From positions 1 to 64,000 of the forward strand of contig ARYC01017192.1 in assembly GCA_000711775.1 (NCBI GenBank): a DNA stretch of 64,000 bases, in the 5' to 3' direction. Source of the stretch: Oxytricha trifallax. Lineage: Eukaryota > Ciliophora > Spirotrichea > Sporadotrichida > Oxytrichidae. A model generated the notes under the pieces. The model worked only from the letters and a program-made list of their open reading frames with translations. It did no database searches and was not told the origin of the DNA. Positions 12,534 through 25,631 of this stretch are shown here, one piece after another (position 1 is the stretch's first letter; each line of letters opens with the position of its first letter). The translations under genes and the position numbers were made by a program.

Positions 12534-15500
12534 TCATATATCTTCATCATCATTTAAATTCAGATTTTAGTTATTAATATGGTTTAATATCTCAGTTTAA
12601 GTTTTCTCTCTAATTTCAACTATATATCTAATTCTTATTCTATTAGGATTTTTGACTATAAACTCACTGTGCACTTATCCATTGAACTAGACCAATTAAA
12701 ATTAGTCTTGATGTAACTGGTGCTGATATTGTGAGAATTGATAATTATAGTTGTTGTTGATCATATGCGCGTTGACTCTATATTGTTGATTTCTCTCTAT
12801 AACTGGGATAGGCTTTCCATATGGTATAATTGAGCCATTCTTCAGAAGCACATTGAATTCAGGGTCAGGCACTTAGTTTCCATTTACCCATAAAGTGTCA
12901 TAATTCTTAAATTTAGTTTATTCTTATAATTGCATCATTCTATGCCCTCTCAGTGTTCTTGTGACATCCACCTTTTTACCAAGGATCATTTTTCCATTTG
13001 GTAGTTTATAAATTTGATTCTTGTAAGCTTGCTCGACCTCCTTGTTTTCTGTTGCTGGTGTTTCGCCATTAGCTGTTATCACTATAAATAATTTAATAAT
13101 AAATATCACTTCCATTTCCTTGATTTCTTCGTTATCACTTGAATCATCCTCATATTATTTAGCCAATGTATTTTAATTAACTAATATGTTCGAACAAGTT
13201 GTTGAATTATTACTACTATCACTCAATATGTTTTGAAGTTGCTTTTATGTTCCAATGCCATAAAGTAAGGTCTAATTATAGTTGTTATGCTAGTAGTAAT
13301 AATAGTTGTTGTTCAATTATTAATTTGGAAAGAATTGTCTAACTACACAAGGCTCTTATTTAAATATCTTGCCCATAGCAACTTCACAAATAATTACATA
13401 TCTTCTATTAGTTAAATTTGTTTCATCAGTAATTTCATCTTAGTCCAAGTAATGTTATCTTAAGTTTGTTTATTTTGAATTTTGGATACTTTTCTCTAAG
13501 GAATTTGAGAATTAAACTCCTTAGCCGCTTGCTCCGCATTCAAATCCCAGTCAAATATTTAAATTTATAAGTGATTACATTAATTGAGTAATAAATTAAT
13601 AAAAATTTTTCTTCTTTCTTAATTTAAATCATTAAACGTTTCATGAAAATAAAATAATAGCATGTTAAGATTAACATTTATAATTTTTAGAATCCATAAT
13701 TGAATTCTATTTAAGTAAAATTCTATTATAAGTTTGTAAAATAGTTTTGGCATTTATTGTGATAATTTAATAAATCTTTTAAACATAATAAAATACCTTA
13801 AACCCTTGGTTCAAAATAGCCATCAAACTCTCGAGTGAAGTACCGTGAATTAGAAGTAATTTGTGTGGGTCATTATGAAATCCATTCTGATTGAATGACT
13901 CTTCATCTAACTTCCTATTAATTTTGAATATATTATTGATGACTTAATTCTAAAACACATTTTGACCTGTGTTCTTCAAATATGTTGAGACTAACTGATA
14001 TTCATCTGATTATTTCTTGATCATGTCAATATTAACATTTAATGCTTTGTAAATGTAGTCGATAGGGTTTATAGAATTCAAAGTATTGCTAGCTCCTAAG
14101 AATATTTTACTAATTTTTTCAAGTTTTGACAATTCTTCGAATTTTATCTTTAACTGCTATAATTCTTACTAAGTTATTGGCAAGGGATATTCATTTCCGT
14201 TCACTATCGGGATAATATCATAAAACTAACAGGTTAGCATTACTATCTTTTATATTGATTAATAATTGAAATTACAAATATATTTATAAATTATATCTAT
14301 TTCTGTTAATTTTCGTCCTATAACCCAATTCTCGCTTGCTATGAAAATATTTATTCCAGTTTCTCAAAAATCCTCTTAGCCTCCTCTAATTAAATAGTAT
14401 ATATATAAAAAATCATATATTTTTAATTTTTCTATTGGGATATTTGTCATATTTATCTAGGATTATTGAACAATTTACAGTTAAAGTGTATCCTTATACA
14501 TTCTTATATTAGAAATTAGTTTCATAAATGTTTACGCCTATTCGTTTAATTTTGAATTATGGCATTCTGAATATTTGAAGGGCTTAAGAAGATCTACATA
14601 GGAAACATCAAAGTGTTTTTTCTTGTATAATATGTACTTATTTTTGGCATTTGATATTACAAATTTATCTCTGTCCTCCCAATTATTGCTTGTTTTATTT
14701 TTGAAAATTTTCTTTAGTTCTGCTAAAGCTTCTTCAAGATTATCAAATGGAGTTTTCTGGCAAGCTCCTTATTCGCCAATACTTCCCCATTTTGTTAGGA
14801 GAATATAGATATTCTTTATTGGATCAAAGTTTAGTTAGATTTTATAGAATACGCATTACCCTTATTTTCTTAAGTCAATTTTTAACAAATGAGCCTCATA
14901 AGCCGAATCTAGATTATTTGGATCTTCGTAAACTACCTCAAGGGATTTCACCTAGTCACCAAGAATTTCATCTGGAACCAATAATTTCTTCTCTACCTTT
15001 TGCAAAAATTCATCTTTATTTTAATAATAATATTTTTTTAAGTTATTTTTCTCTAGAAATTCTTTGGCATCTTTCTCGATATCAAACTCTTAATCAGCGC
15101 AAATCATTTCAATATCTTCCTATGAGTTCTACTTTTACTCTTCTTAAATTGTTATTGATTATCCTAGCTTAATAAGTCTTTTATAAATTCTTGAGTACCT
15201 ATATTGTGAAGCATAATCTACTGGTCTTTTTTTATGTTTATCAACAAGATCGAAGGCAAATCCTTTATCAACTAAGAAATTGAATAACTCTTCATTATCA
15301 AACATCCCAAAATCATTGGAAGTAACAAGCAAATGTATTGGATTTCTTCCATCACTATCAAGTTAACTCTTAATACTAAATTCTTTCTTTACTTTGCCTT
15401 TATTTGATTCCCAATTCAAGAATAACTCTTTTATATTTTGCATTTAATTCTTCTTAATTAAAATTCCTAAAGCATTTGTGCCATTACTATCTTTGCCAAG

Positions 15501-18500
15501 CAAATCTTAATTGCATTTCTTTCCAAAGAACAAGTTTAGATATTGAATTCTTAAATTTTAGAGTGTATCGAATTGTTTTATTAAGTGAATATATGGAGTT
15601 ACCTTGTAAATTACATTTTGAGCTGCTTATGAACTTGTATCAATCATATCAATATTCCAAACCAAAATAAAATTGTTAGCAGAAATTGCATTTTTTCATA
15701 AAACAAAAGAAAATATAATTTTTGTTCAATTTAAAGAAGTAAACATTTTTTCTCCAGACAAAATACAATTTTTTTCATTAAAAAAAATATAACTTCTACA
15801 ATAAAAATTGCCCCCAAAATTCTATAACAACAGTAATTAATAAAAACATTTATTCAATCAAAGAGTTAGTTTTGAGTTTTTATTCATTAGGTCATTTTGA
15901 TTTTAATCAATCACTACTGGTTCGTCTTTGTACATATTATCATAATAAAGCATGTTGCAATTAGCTCCTGACTCGATCAATAACTTAAACACTTAGAAGT
16001 TTCGTAAAATATAAAAATTAAGTTGTTTCCTTGAGCTATACGGATTCCTCTAATTGCCAGAATCAAAGGAGTGAATCCTTTTAAATCTTAGACATTTATA
16101 TCAATGCCTGACTCTTATATTAATTCTTATACAAGGGAATAAGCTCCAAATATAGCCGCATAATGCAAGGGTGTTCTACCAAAGATATCTTGGCATTAAG
16201 TATCTAAACCCCTTCTCTTAAATTGTTTATATATTCTTGTGAGAAGTCTCTTTTGGTTATCAGGATTTAGGTAGAAAGCGTTTTAAGCAAAAATGTGGAA
16301 CAAATTCTAGCCTTTAGGGTTTAATTTTTAAATTACACTATTTTCAGAGACTTTCGAGAGTAGTGTAAGAATAAATTAGAATTTCTGCTTCTTTAATGAT
16401 GATTCCATAGCCTGGAAGAGATCAAAGCCATTATCAAGTATCAAATATGATAACCCTAATTATCCAGAATCAACTGCTAGTTTAAACATAGTCTAAGGCT
16501 ACTGTATTTAGGCAGCTTGATTAATATTCGCTTAAACTTGTTGTCCACCGTGTCCCCCAAATAAGCTTTGATTAGCAAATAAGTTTTGATTAGCAAATAT
16601 ACCTTGATTTCCTACTTAGTTTTAATTACCAAACAAGCCCTAATTATTACTAAAAATGTTTTGATTGTAAGTGTTAATTTAATTAGGAACATTGATTTAT
16701 TGAGGATTCACTTTGAAATAAGAGTCATCACTTTGGTATCCATCGTCTTAAACGTCAATCATTGTTTCTTATTCTCTTTTCTTTTTGAACTCATCGTAGA
16801 CCTCTTTAGACTCCTAATGAACTAATTATAACTTATTAAATAGATTTATAAAATATTAAACAACTATACTTCACTTCTGAACCATAATTGATAAGCATTA
16901 TTGCATATTCTAAAAATGAAAGTTAAAAATTAGTATAAATTACAGATATGATTGCAAAGTAGAGCTGTAGCAAGAGGAGTATTTCCAAATATAATTAAAA
17001 AATAAGAAAAATAATATTTGATTGCTTTAATTATAAGTCCTAATGATGGAGATCTACTCCTTTTTTATACAAAAACATAGTACTTATAGAAGCTCCTCTT
17101 TAAGCTGCATAATGAAGAACATTCTTTCCATATTTATCTTGAATTTTTGGGTTAGCATCTTAGACTGAGCATAAACTAGAGACAGTTTCTATTGGATCCA
17201 TAGCAGATCTGTCCATGTTTCCTCTTCCCATCTTAACGAATGCGTAATGCAATGGCGTCCTGCCTGTTTTATCTTATATGTTCACATTAGCACCACTAGC
17301 AATCAAAATATTTTCTATATCATAGTTTGCATCAAGTCCTGATTAAGAGTTGTTTACAGCATAATGCAAAGCAGTCCTTCCTTTCTTATCAGCAATATCT
17401 AATTCGCTACCATTTTCGACTAGAATTTCAACAAAATCGAAATCATTTCCTAGAACTGAATAGTGTAAAGCTGTTTTACCTTCATTATCCGCAATATTCG
17501 GATTGCATCCGCTTATTAGTAACATATTTACAGTATTTAAATCTTTTCCTATAACTGCATAATGAAGTGAAGTTTTGCCTTCATTATCTGTATAGTTTGA
17601 ATTACAGCCCTTATCTAGTAAGACTTTAATATACTATGCATTTCTTCTTTAAACAGCTATAATTAGTGCTGTCTTTAATTGCTTATTTTGAAAATCTAGA
17701 TTGAAACCTTCATCTAACAAAAACTATGCTATTATCATGCTATTGTTTTAGAATGCAAGTAAAAAGGCATTGTTTCCATTCTCATCTACTGCATTTTTGT
17801 CAAGTTCTTTGTATTTCGTTAGTTCTTAGTATAAATTTATAAATCTAAAGTTTAATTATATAATATTTAATTTTACCTTTGAGGATCGTTTGTTAACTCC
17901 TTGGTCATCATAATAATGAGAGATAAATTAGTTTCTGTTGTTTAATTAATATCTAAATCATTATCTCTCAAAATTCTGAAGATTAATCCACATTTTAATG
18001 ATATAATAATTGTTGTGAGTCCTCTTCTAGTGCTTATTTATTTAGAACAAATTTTTTAATATTATACAGTGAGTATAAATTATCATAATTAGGTGCTAGA
18101 AATATTAACTCACATATCAATTCTATTAAATATTGTATTACAATATTTCTCTAAAATTTGATTATAAAGAGAAGCCAATTTGGTGTGAAAAGACAATTAT
18201 GAATATATTATTGAGATTAAAAAATTTAAATACATCAGCTTTGATTTAACAATTTTCAAATTATCTTACTCTTAAGAATATTTTTATTATAGGAGTTAAT
18301 ATAATTATATTGTCACTTGGATTAATAATTAAAATATCACTAATTGTTTGTTTCTCACCTATAAAGAATAAACTTTGTAACTTAAATGTACCTCTGCTTA
18401 AGTTGACTGTGATTAAACTGCATTTACCTAAAGTTTCAGCAAGGAATCTGCTTAGTCTAACACCCTCTCAGCAATCTTTTAATTATCTAATTTTGAAATT

Positions 18501-18600
18501 GGTATAATCTTAACTCTCTTCATTATTTGATGAATAGAGGTGATTTATTCTGCCAAAAGTTTTGCTTCTGGAATCTTAATTTCATTAGCAAGATATATAA
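12534..18600 (-). CDS. Ankyrin-WGR-PARP protein (ADP-ribosyltransferase, tankyrase/PME-5-like architecture)
   Basis: Order on the minus strand: an N-terminal helical segment (about 18,600-18,350) and many ankyrin repeats (about 17,950-15,170; GKTALHYSVLGND, GRTALHYAVNNS). A WGR domain follows (about 14,920-14,600; TKWGSIGEQG, NNWEDRDKF). Next comes the PARP helical regulatory domain (about 14,560-14,100; NIPIEKLK, EEAKRIFEKLEQ). Last is the catalytic domain (about 14,080-12,534). Catalytic landmarks are HGTSLESLMAILNQGF, GASGQGVQFSNSLEKS, RRYVIICEVAMGKIF, VPDPEFNVLLKNGSIIPYGKP and, after a Gln/Asn/His-rich insertion, HSEFIVKNPNRIRIRYIVEI. Known PARPs use a His-Tyr-Glu triad. His and Glu are present, but the Tyr position (GIYF in PARP1) is Gln here, encoded TAA. 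The join near 13,560-13,800 has no clear splice acceptor. The ATG exon was not located; the frame opens near 18,600. The stop is TGA at 12,534. Confidence 0.87.
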
Positions 18601-19144
18601 GAAATCAAATTAATTTTGAAAATCTTTCAAAAATGATATAAACTGATACTAAATTAAAATTTCTAACAATAGATTAATATAATTTTTTATTTTTTAAATC
18701 AAAATTAAATAGAAATTTATCAAATTTTTCAGAAATTTAAAATTCATAATTTTTGACTCATTCAAAATAATTTTTAAAAGATTTAAAATTTATGGTCAAA
18801 ATACAGAAAGATCATTTCTTTACTATTTTTAATTATCTTTGAATCCATTTAAACCTCCTCTCTAAAAGATTGTTAATGAATTATTTTCTTAACAAAATAT
18901 TTCAATCGAGTAAAAAATTAATATGCTATGTAAAAATTAACTTGAAATTAAATATATATACTACGCACCTTTGTTTCATTCTAAACATTATAAAGTTTCT
19001 TACTCAATCAATTTTATAATAAAGCCTCTTTATTTTGCTATGATTAAGTACTTAAAAGCCATATAAAAGTTTCTTACATTATAGCTTTTACCAATAATAA
19101 TTTAAAAAAATATTAAATTTCCTTTGGGGTTTATTTTATTATCA

Positions 19145-22100
19145 TCAATATGAAACATTAAAAGAGAATTGATTCACATCTGCCCCTTTACTTATTAATA
19201 GCTCCAGCAAAGCCAAGTATTTCTTAGTGACCATCTTCTTAAATAAACCTAGAATTTATATACATTAAAAATTTATTAATGTTAAAGAAGATTATAGATC
19301 TCGCTGCTTTCTCTGCAACAGAAATACCAGTTACATTAGTGCCATCAGATTAATTCATTAATTATTATATTCCTTATTATTATTATTAACTTATGGAAAG
19401 CTTATCTCTTGCAAGTAATTGTTAGGGAGAGTAGTTAATCATGTAGTTTATATCACCCTCTATGTCTTTGATATTTTTCACAAATTATTGGAAATAGGTA
19501 TTTCTTGGTTCTGCCCCTTCGTAACTTCCAAATTCCTTGAAATGATTAGCCAAATTGATTATTCTCCTTAAGATCAGATACTTTGTTATATTAGCAATTC
19601 TATAATAGAATTTAGTAAAATTAAAAATTGACTTACTGAGATTTGTCTTAAATAAAATTCCTAAGGAAGTGCATTAAAATTGAGTTACCCTCCTAATTTA
19701 CACCATTGAGATATTCTTCCTTAATATTCAATAAAAAAATAAATTAAATAATTTTTTAATAAAATGATGTTATATTATTGGATCCCTTAAGCATATCAAA
19801 CAATTCAGTGTTGATTAGTTGTAAAGGCTTAAATCTAATTAAGAAATCAGGATGGTTTTCGAAGTCAATTTGATCTATAACTAGAGGGAGCAAGTATAGT
19901 TTATTATAAGATATGATTAGATCTAAAATTGTAACTCCATTTTTGTCTACATGGCCTATCTTACAATTATGAGATTGGATAAGGTAATTCATTATCTTTA
20001 AATGTAGTTACTATTCATACTGTAATCTTTAATCAATATTCATTGTTTAGGTATCATCCAATGCCAGTTTTTCAGATAAAATTGGCAAGGATGCTTCTAA
20101 AGCATAGAAAAGTGGTGTTCTTCCATTTACATCTTCTTAATGAGGATTTGCTTTTTTTTCTTCTATTAAAAACTTAATGTAAGTTAAGGCTTCCTAAGAA
20201 ATAGTTGATAGTGAGAAAGTAAGTAAACTTCTGCCTTGATCGTCTACTCCATTAATATTAATACCTTCAATATTTAGCAACTCTTTTACAATTTGCTCAT
20301 GATTTTTAAGCATTGCAATCATGAGAGGAGTATATCCCCATTCATTTTGGAAATTTATATTTTAATCTGCACCTGCTTTCAGAAGCAGTCTTACACAATC
20401 AACCCATCCATAAGCACATGCAAAGTGTAGTGGAAGATTTTTTGAGTTATCTGGAAAATTATAATATGCCATATTTTGAAGTAAAAAAGCTGCTATTTTA
20501 AGATGGCCATTTCTAACAGCATAGGTTAGTGCATTTCTTTTAAATTTATCTTTTAGATTTACATCTGCTCCTAAAGTCAGTACTAGATATTTAACAGTCT
20601 CAAATTGCCCTTATTATACTGCATACATTAATGGGGTTAGCTTATCTCCACCAACTTTATCAACTTGCTCAATGTCATATTTACAAATAGTTTCTATGCA
20701 ATCATTAAATCCAAGCATAGCCGCTAAATGAATTGGATTTTAGCCAAGACTATTTTTATATTATTGAAATCAAAATTATAAGGAACATTATAATAAAAAT
20801 TTTGAGCACTTATTTTGCCATTTTAATATTATACTTTTACGGCAAATCAATAAATTTTTTCAAAGATTTAGAATAGTAAATTTAACTGTTATTTTACTTT
20901 CTACCATTTATATAATATTGAACATAAAAAAGTTTCCTTCTAAATGAATTTATTACTTTTTGAGTTATTTAATATTTTCCCATAATTAATCATGCAATTT
21001 ATAAATCATAATCATTCTACATATTATAAAAACTGATGACCGTATAATCATATGAACTAGTATTTTTCTATTAATACTTACATACAATTTAATGATTTTT
21101 ATATTTATTTTTTTCAAAAGTTATTTCAATCATTGTAATGTTGTAAAGAAAGTTCTACCTTTTATATAATAAATTCGACATTTTTAGGCATATTGCTCCT
21201 AATAGCAATAAATATGGGTGTTTCGTTCTCATTGTTAACAAGGTTTAAGTTCATACCTCTTGCTAAAAGCAACTCCATATTACTCGATGTTTCAGAAGCA
21301 GCTGCATAATGAATGCAAGAATTTTGAAATTCATCAGTAGTAAATTTCAATTTGATATCATAAGCTATAGCTCACATACAATTAATTTTGAGAAATATTA
21401 AATTCAATTAAAAAAATCAAGTTTAAAAAATTTAATTATTAAAATATAATTAATCTTGGTTAATTGGAGAGTTATGAATATATTGATGGGCTTATTTAAA
21501 CAAAGTTTTATTTTAAAATGTAGAGGAGAAAATTTAAACACAACTTTTTTCCTAGATTTTAACTAAAATCATCGAATCAAGATATATAAATATAAAAATA
21601 TAAAAATGTTTCACTAAATTATTCATTAAAGGTTTAAATTATTAATCAATATTTAAAATAAACATCTTATAATTTACTTTAATTTCCCAAATTAATTTAA
21701 GTTTTGTAATATTATTCTTAAGAGCTTTGCTAGGTTATTACTGTTATGGTTCACAGCTGCTATATGCAAAGGTGTTAAACCATTAAGATTGCCAGTTTAC
21801 ATTAAAACTTAATGTTTCTTTTTACTTGTAGGTATTACTTATAAATTTTCAGGGAGTATACACTAGTGAATAAATTAATTTGCTAAGTAATTATCAACAA
21901 GCTATTTTATAAGTTTCTCAGCTATTTCACGCTTTCCATGAATAAGTAGCTTAGGCACCAATTAGGTTCTTACAAAATATTGCATGTTACCATCTTAAGC
22001 CATAATATCCTCAAAATGTTCATACTTCAAATTTGGAAAAGTCATTAATCTTTATATGAAATGGGGGTTCTGCAGGTAATTTCTGAAAGTGGTTTCTACA

Positions 22101-24321
22101 ACTCTGTGCTCTTCCAAAAATCATAATAGAGTTAGTATTTTACACTATCAAAATAATTTTAATTTATTTTGAATGCTTCATTGCCTGCTCTGTTACCCCT
22201 TGCTGTTTAAACTTTTCTAACCTCAATTCCGTGAACCATACCTTCGACTGATCTATTATCAAACTATTAGAGTTTGTATGGTAGTGGAAGGACTCTAAGA
22301 GGCTTATTTTGTTCCACATCCTACTGCATCAACATATGTAATGATTATTTATCATGATTATAAAATACCCATTCCAAAGGGGTCCATTTTAACTCAGGTG
22401 ACCAAGTTTATTATAATATATTGCCAAAAAAATACCAATAATTATGTTCAATTTTTTTAACAAAAATAGGAATAATTTATGAATTTAAATATCTCAAAAA
22501 ATGAAATTTTTATTAGTATTTATTCAATAAAAAACTTAAATCACAGCCCCATCTACATGCATTTGCTTAATCAATCAATTTTTCAAATTCCAATTTCTAA
22601 ATAGATTGCTTCGAAACTAATATAAAAACTAATTGTTTATATTTTATTTTTTAAATCAATAATTAGAATTAAAATTAATCTCTCTTTACCTTAATCTCTT
22701 TTGATAATATTTCTAGCATCTTTTTACAATCTGCATTCTTAGGTTCCCCTGAAATATTTCTTATTGAAATGAAATTTTTTTCAATCCACAATAATTGTTC
22801 TTAAAAACAAATTATCCTATTTTGCTCTATTTCTATAATCATTGTAATTTTTATTAAAAACTTTTTTCATTACAGATACTTATATTACTGATAAAGAATG
22901 CTGTGTCCTACTGAGCAGAAAGCGATGTTAGAAAAGGAAACCCTGAAACCCCTGACAGTAAATCGCATTGTATGTGAATAATCGAATTATTGTAAATACA
23001 AAGTTTTAATATTCATTAAGATTATTCGGAAAGATGCAGTTTCCTAAAGGTTATGCAGATTCATGCACAAACTTGAGTTAATCAAATAGACTATTTAAAA
23101 TATGTAAAGATTAAAATTAAAGATATTTATAGAGTTTAAGTTAATTAGTATAGTTATTAATATAGTAAAAATATTTAATAAAAAATGGTTTTAATAAAAG
23201 ATATATTAATTATTTAATAGTATGTCACCTTCTTATAAACTATTGCAATTTTTAATTATATAAAAATATATATTTTAGGTTTTCTGAATACTGTGCTTAT
23301 CTATTTGGTGCTTTCAATACATTTCCTTAGTAAATCATGATTTTTAGTAATCACAGCTCTAAATACATTTCTGTTTGTGCAATTCACACAGCACACGGTA
23401 TTAAGCAAGTGTTTGGTTGATGAGTATTTGTAATCTTCTTCGATTGTGTCTGGATCAAACAACTCAGGCTGAGTTACTTATACAAAATATTCAGGAGGGA
23501 TATCTTTAAGTTTCTTAGATAACTTCTTTGGTTTTGGTTTGTTAATTTTCTGCACTCCACTAGTTAACTCGCCTTATGCAGTATTAATCATAACTTCATC
23601 TGACTCATCTATAGGCGTAATTTATTTGTGTTCCTATTTTATACTTTTTATTGATTAAGCTTTATTTTAATTTCTTTTCTTTCCAACCAAGACATCTTAT
23701 TTTTCTTCTTCATCTTCAGAATTATCAACTTAGTTTTTCTTATCATTTTTAGCTTTCTTAACTACAGGTTTCTTCTTGGTCTCTTTGGGTATTTTAGTTT
23801 ATGTAAGTCTCTTTGTTTTTGGCAATATTTTTTCTTTCTCTTCTTCTTAAGGTTATTAATTTTTATCCAAGTTTTAATTTTGGATTTGATTTGAATCAGC
23901 CATTTCTTAATCATTTGACTTTACATCTGTATCTTTTGCTTATTAAGCTAAAGTATTAGAGTTTTTTGAAATTTAAATTGTCTTAGTATCTTTCTTTGAG
24001 ATCTTATCGTTCTGTTTGCTATCTCTCTTCTTAGCTATAGCTGTAGTCTTGACACTTGACTAAATTTATGGTTAAACTTAGGATTTAGATTCTTTGACTT
24101 AGTTTTACAAATTTTAAACTTCATTCTGATCGGATTTCTGATCAAGAACCATCTTCATTTTGTAATCAATCTTCGATTAAGCTCTGGTTTTGGGGTTATT
24201 TGCTTAAGAAAGTCTAATTAGATAAATTTATTACAAAATAATTTTACTTTTTGGTTTCTTTCTTTGCAGGTTTAGGCACTGCATTGCTTTCTTTAAGTTC
24301 TTCTGGGACTTTATTTTCCAT
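19145..24321 (-). CDS. Ankyrin-repeat protein, copy B
   Basis: Apparently complete paralogue of copy A. ATG at 24,321 opens a Lys/Ser/Thr-rich N terminus (MENKVPEELKESNAVPKPAK, then low complexity to about 23,500). The conserved exon with NCTNRNVFRAVITKNHDLLR spans about 23,290-23,500; its 3' end carries a GTATTC donor. The WSPELKWTPLEWVFYN exon ends the region around 22,350-22,580. Ankyrin repeats run from about 22,100 to 19,180, including CIHYAAASETSSNMELLLA (about 21,280). The C terminus is KGADVNQFSFNVSY followed by TGA at 19,145-19,147. An open segment at 22,680-22,830 in the large intron-like gap may be a further exon. Introns here are longer (hundreds of bp) than elsewhere in the window, so some may be excised germline segments. 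Function unknown; ankyrin repeats imply protein binding. Confidence 0.75.
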
Positions 24322-24476
24322 AAAATCTTGGATATGAAAAGTGTGGATATTTTAAATTAAGTTTGTTAATTTAATAATTATATAAAATTTATTAATAATC
24401 AAGTATTTAAAGTAAGTTAATCAGTATATTATTTACTTATCAGTTAATGATCAGAAAATTAAGGCTTAATTCAAAT

Positions 24477-25455
24477 TTACTCATTATCAAGAATTTTCAA
24501 ACTTGGTAAGAATATCTCCAAAATAATCTGTTTGTACTCATTATGTGGGATATACGTAGTTATTGGATTCCCATCTAGTGATAATTTGAAAAGATTTGGG
24601 CATGCATTCTTGATGAAATTTGCTTCTCTTAACAAACCTTGTACTTGTAAATCGTGATTTTCTTTCAATTGATCTTCATTTACTAATCCTAACTTATTGC
24701 CAAAAAAAGTTATCATTTTTAGGTTTGGAAATCTCACATGTTTCAAGCTCTCTAATGTTCTTAAATCATTACTTGATAGGAAGAGTCTATGTAAAGTATT
24801 AAATATTTGAATGATAATTTGTTACTTTTAAAGTTGAGGAAACTCTTGAATTTCTTAAATGAGATTAATGTCTTCGATATTTTAAATTTGATTCAAACTA
24901 ACATCAAGCTCTAAATTAATTTGTTTACAAAATTTTAATAATTTACCTTCAAGTGATGGAAAGTTTAATAAAGTCTAAAATAATGAAAATTCTTTGATTC
25001 CATTTCTATTTAATGCTAAGATTCTTAAATTTTGCTGAAAAGTCTACTCCTCTAAACTTTTATTTAATAATGGCACTCTATCTAAAACATTTGCTGCCTA
25101 TATAGAAAATATGATCAAATTGCTTTAAATTCTTACCAAACTTATGTGGTTGAATCTAAAACCTAATTAAAACAAAATTATAAAGGCTTGTTCCATATCT
25201 TCAGATTTAAGAAAGTTCCTCATCATATCAAATATAAGAAAATATTTTCTATCTTCCTCTGGGATTGGTAAGATCTGAAATAATAAGTTAAGTAATTAAT
25301 GTTACTTCTTTCTAAAGATGCCTGTTAAAAGATTCCAAATCAGTAATATGCCTTTTTACTAAAGTTAATGATTTTTAGAATGGGTGAAAATTAATTCTGA
25401 CTTTATTATATGATATATGAAATTATTTAACCCCAAATTTTGTCTCAAACTCCAT
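24477..25455 (-). CDS. Leucine-rich-repeat protein
   Basis: ATG at 25,455 (MEFETKFGVKQFHISYNKVR) reads to a 31-nt phase-0 intron, then into ILPIPEEDRKYF and on through leucine-rich repeats: LRILALNRNGIKEFSLF, LDVSLNQIQNIEDI, HRLFLSSNDLRTLESL, FPNLKMITFFGNKLG and LFKLSLDGNPITTYIPHN. It ends IFLPSLKILDNE with TGA at 24,477. The SDS22-like repeats and terminal cap resemble LRRC proteins that bind motor or axonemal partners. A specific orthologue cannot be named. About 300 residues, no signal peptide or membrane segment. It lies 156 bp downstream of the start of ankyrin copy B, on the same strand. Confidence 0.8.
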
Positions 25456-25631
25456 TTCTTTTTATAAATACTATTTAATTATATATTATACTCTATTAAT
25501 AAAGGCTGCAATAACTTAAAATAACGTAAATCAAATAAAGTAACTAAGTTCATATGTTTTATATGTGCAAGAGGTACCTAAATCTTAGGTAACTCTAAAA
25601 ACTGTTAATTATTAAAAACTAAGCTTGTTTA

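Noticed and set aside
12720..12790. The motif RNQQYRVN as the catalytic-Glu strand of the PARP domain (implying Glu lost)
   Set aside because: A better match, HSEFIVKNPNRIRIRYIVEI, follows further downstream in the same frame, so the Glu is present.
13500..13560. A tRNA-like string (TTCAAATCCC)
   Set aside because: No cloverleaf could be drawn, and the stretch is coding sequence of the PARP gene.
14623..15172. Plus-strand open frames of 61 and 141 codons
   Set aside because: They are antisense shadows of the WGR-domain exons, which read convincingly on the minus strand.
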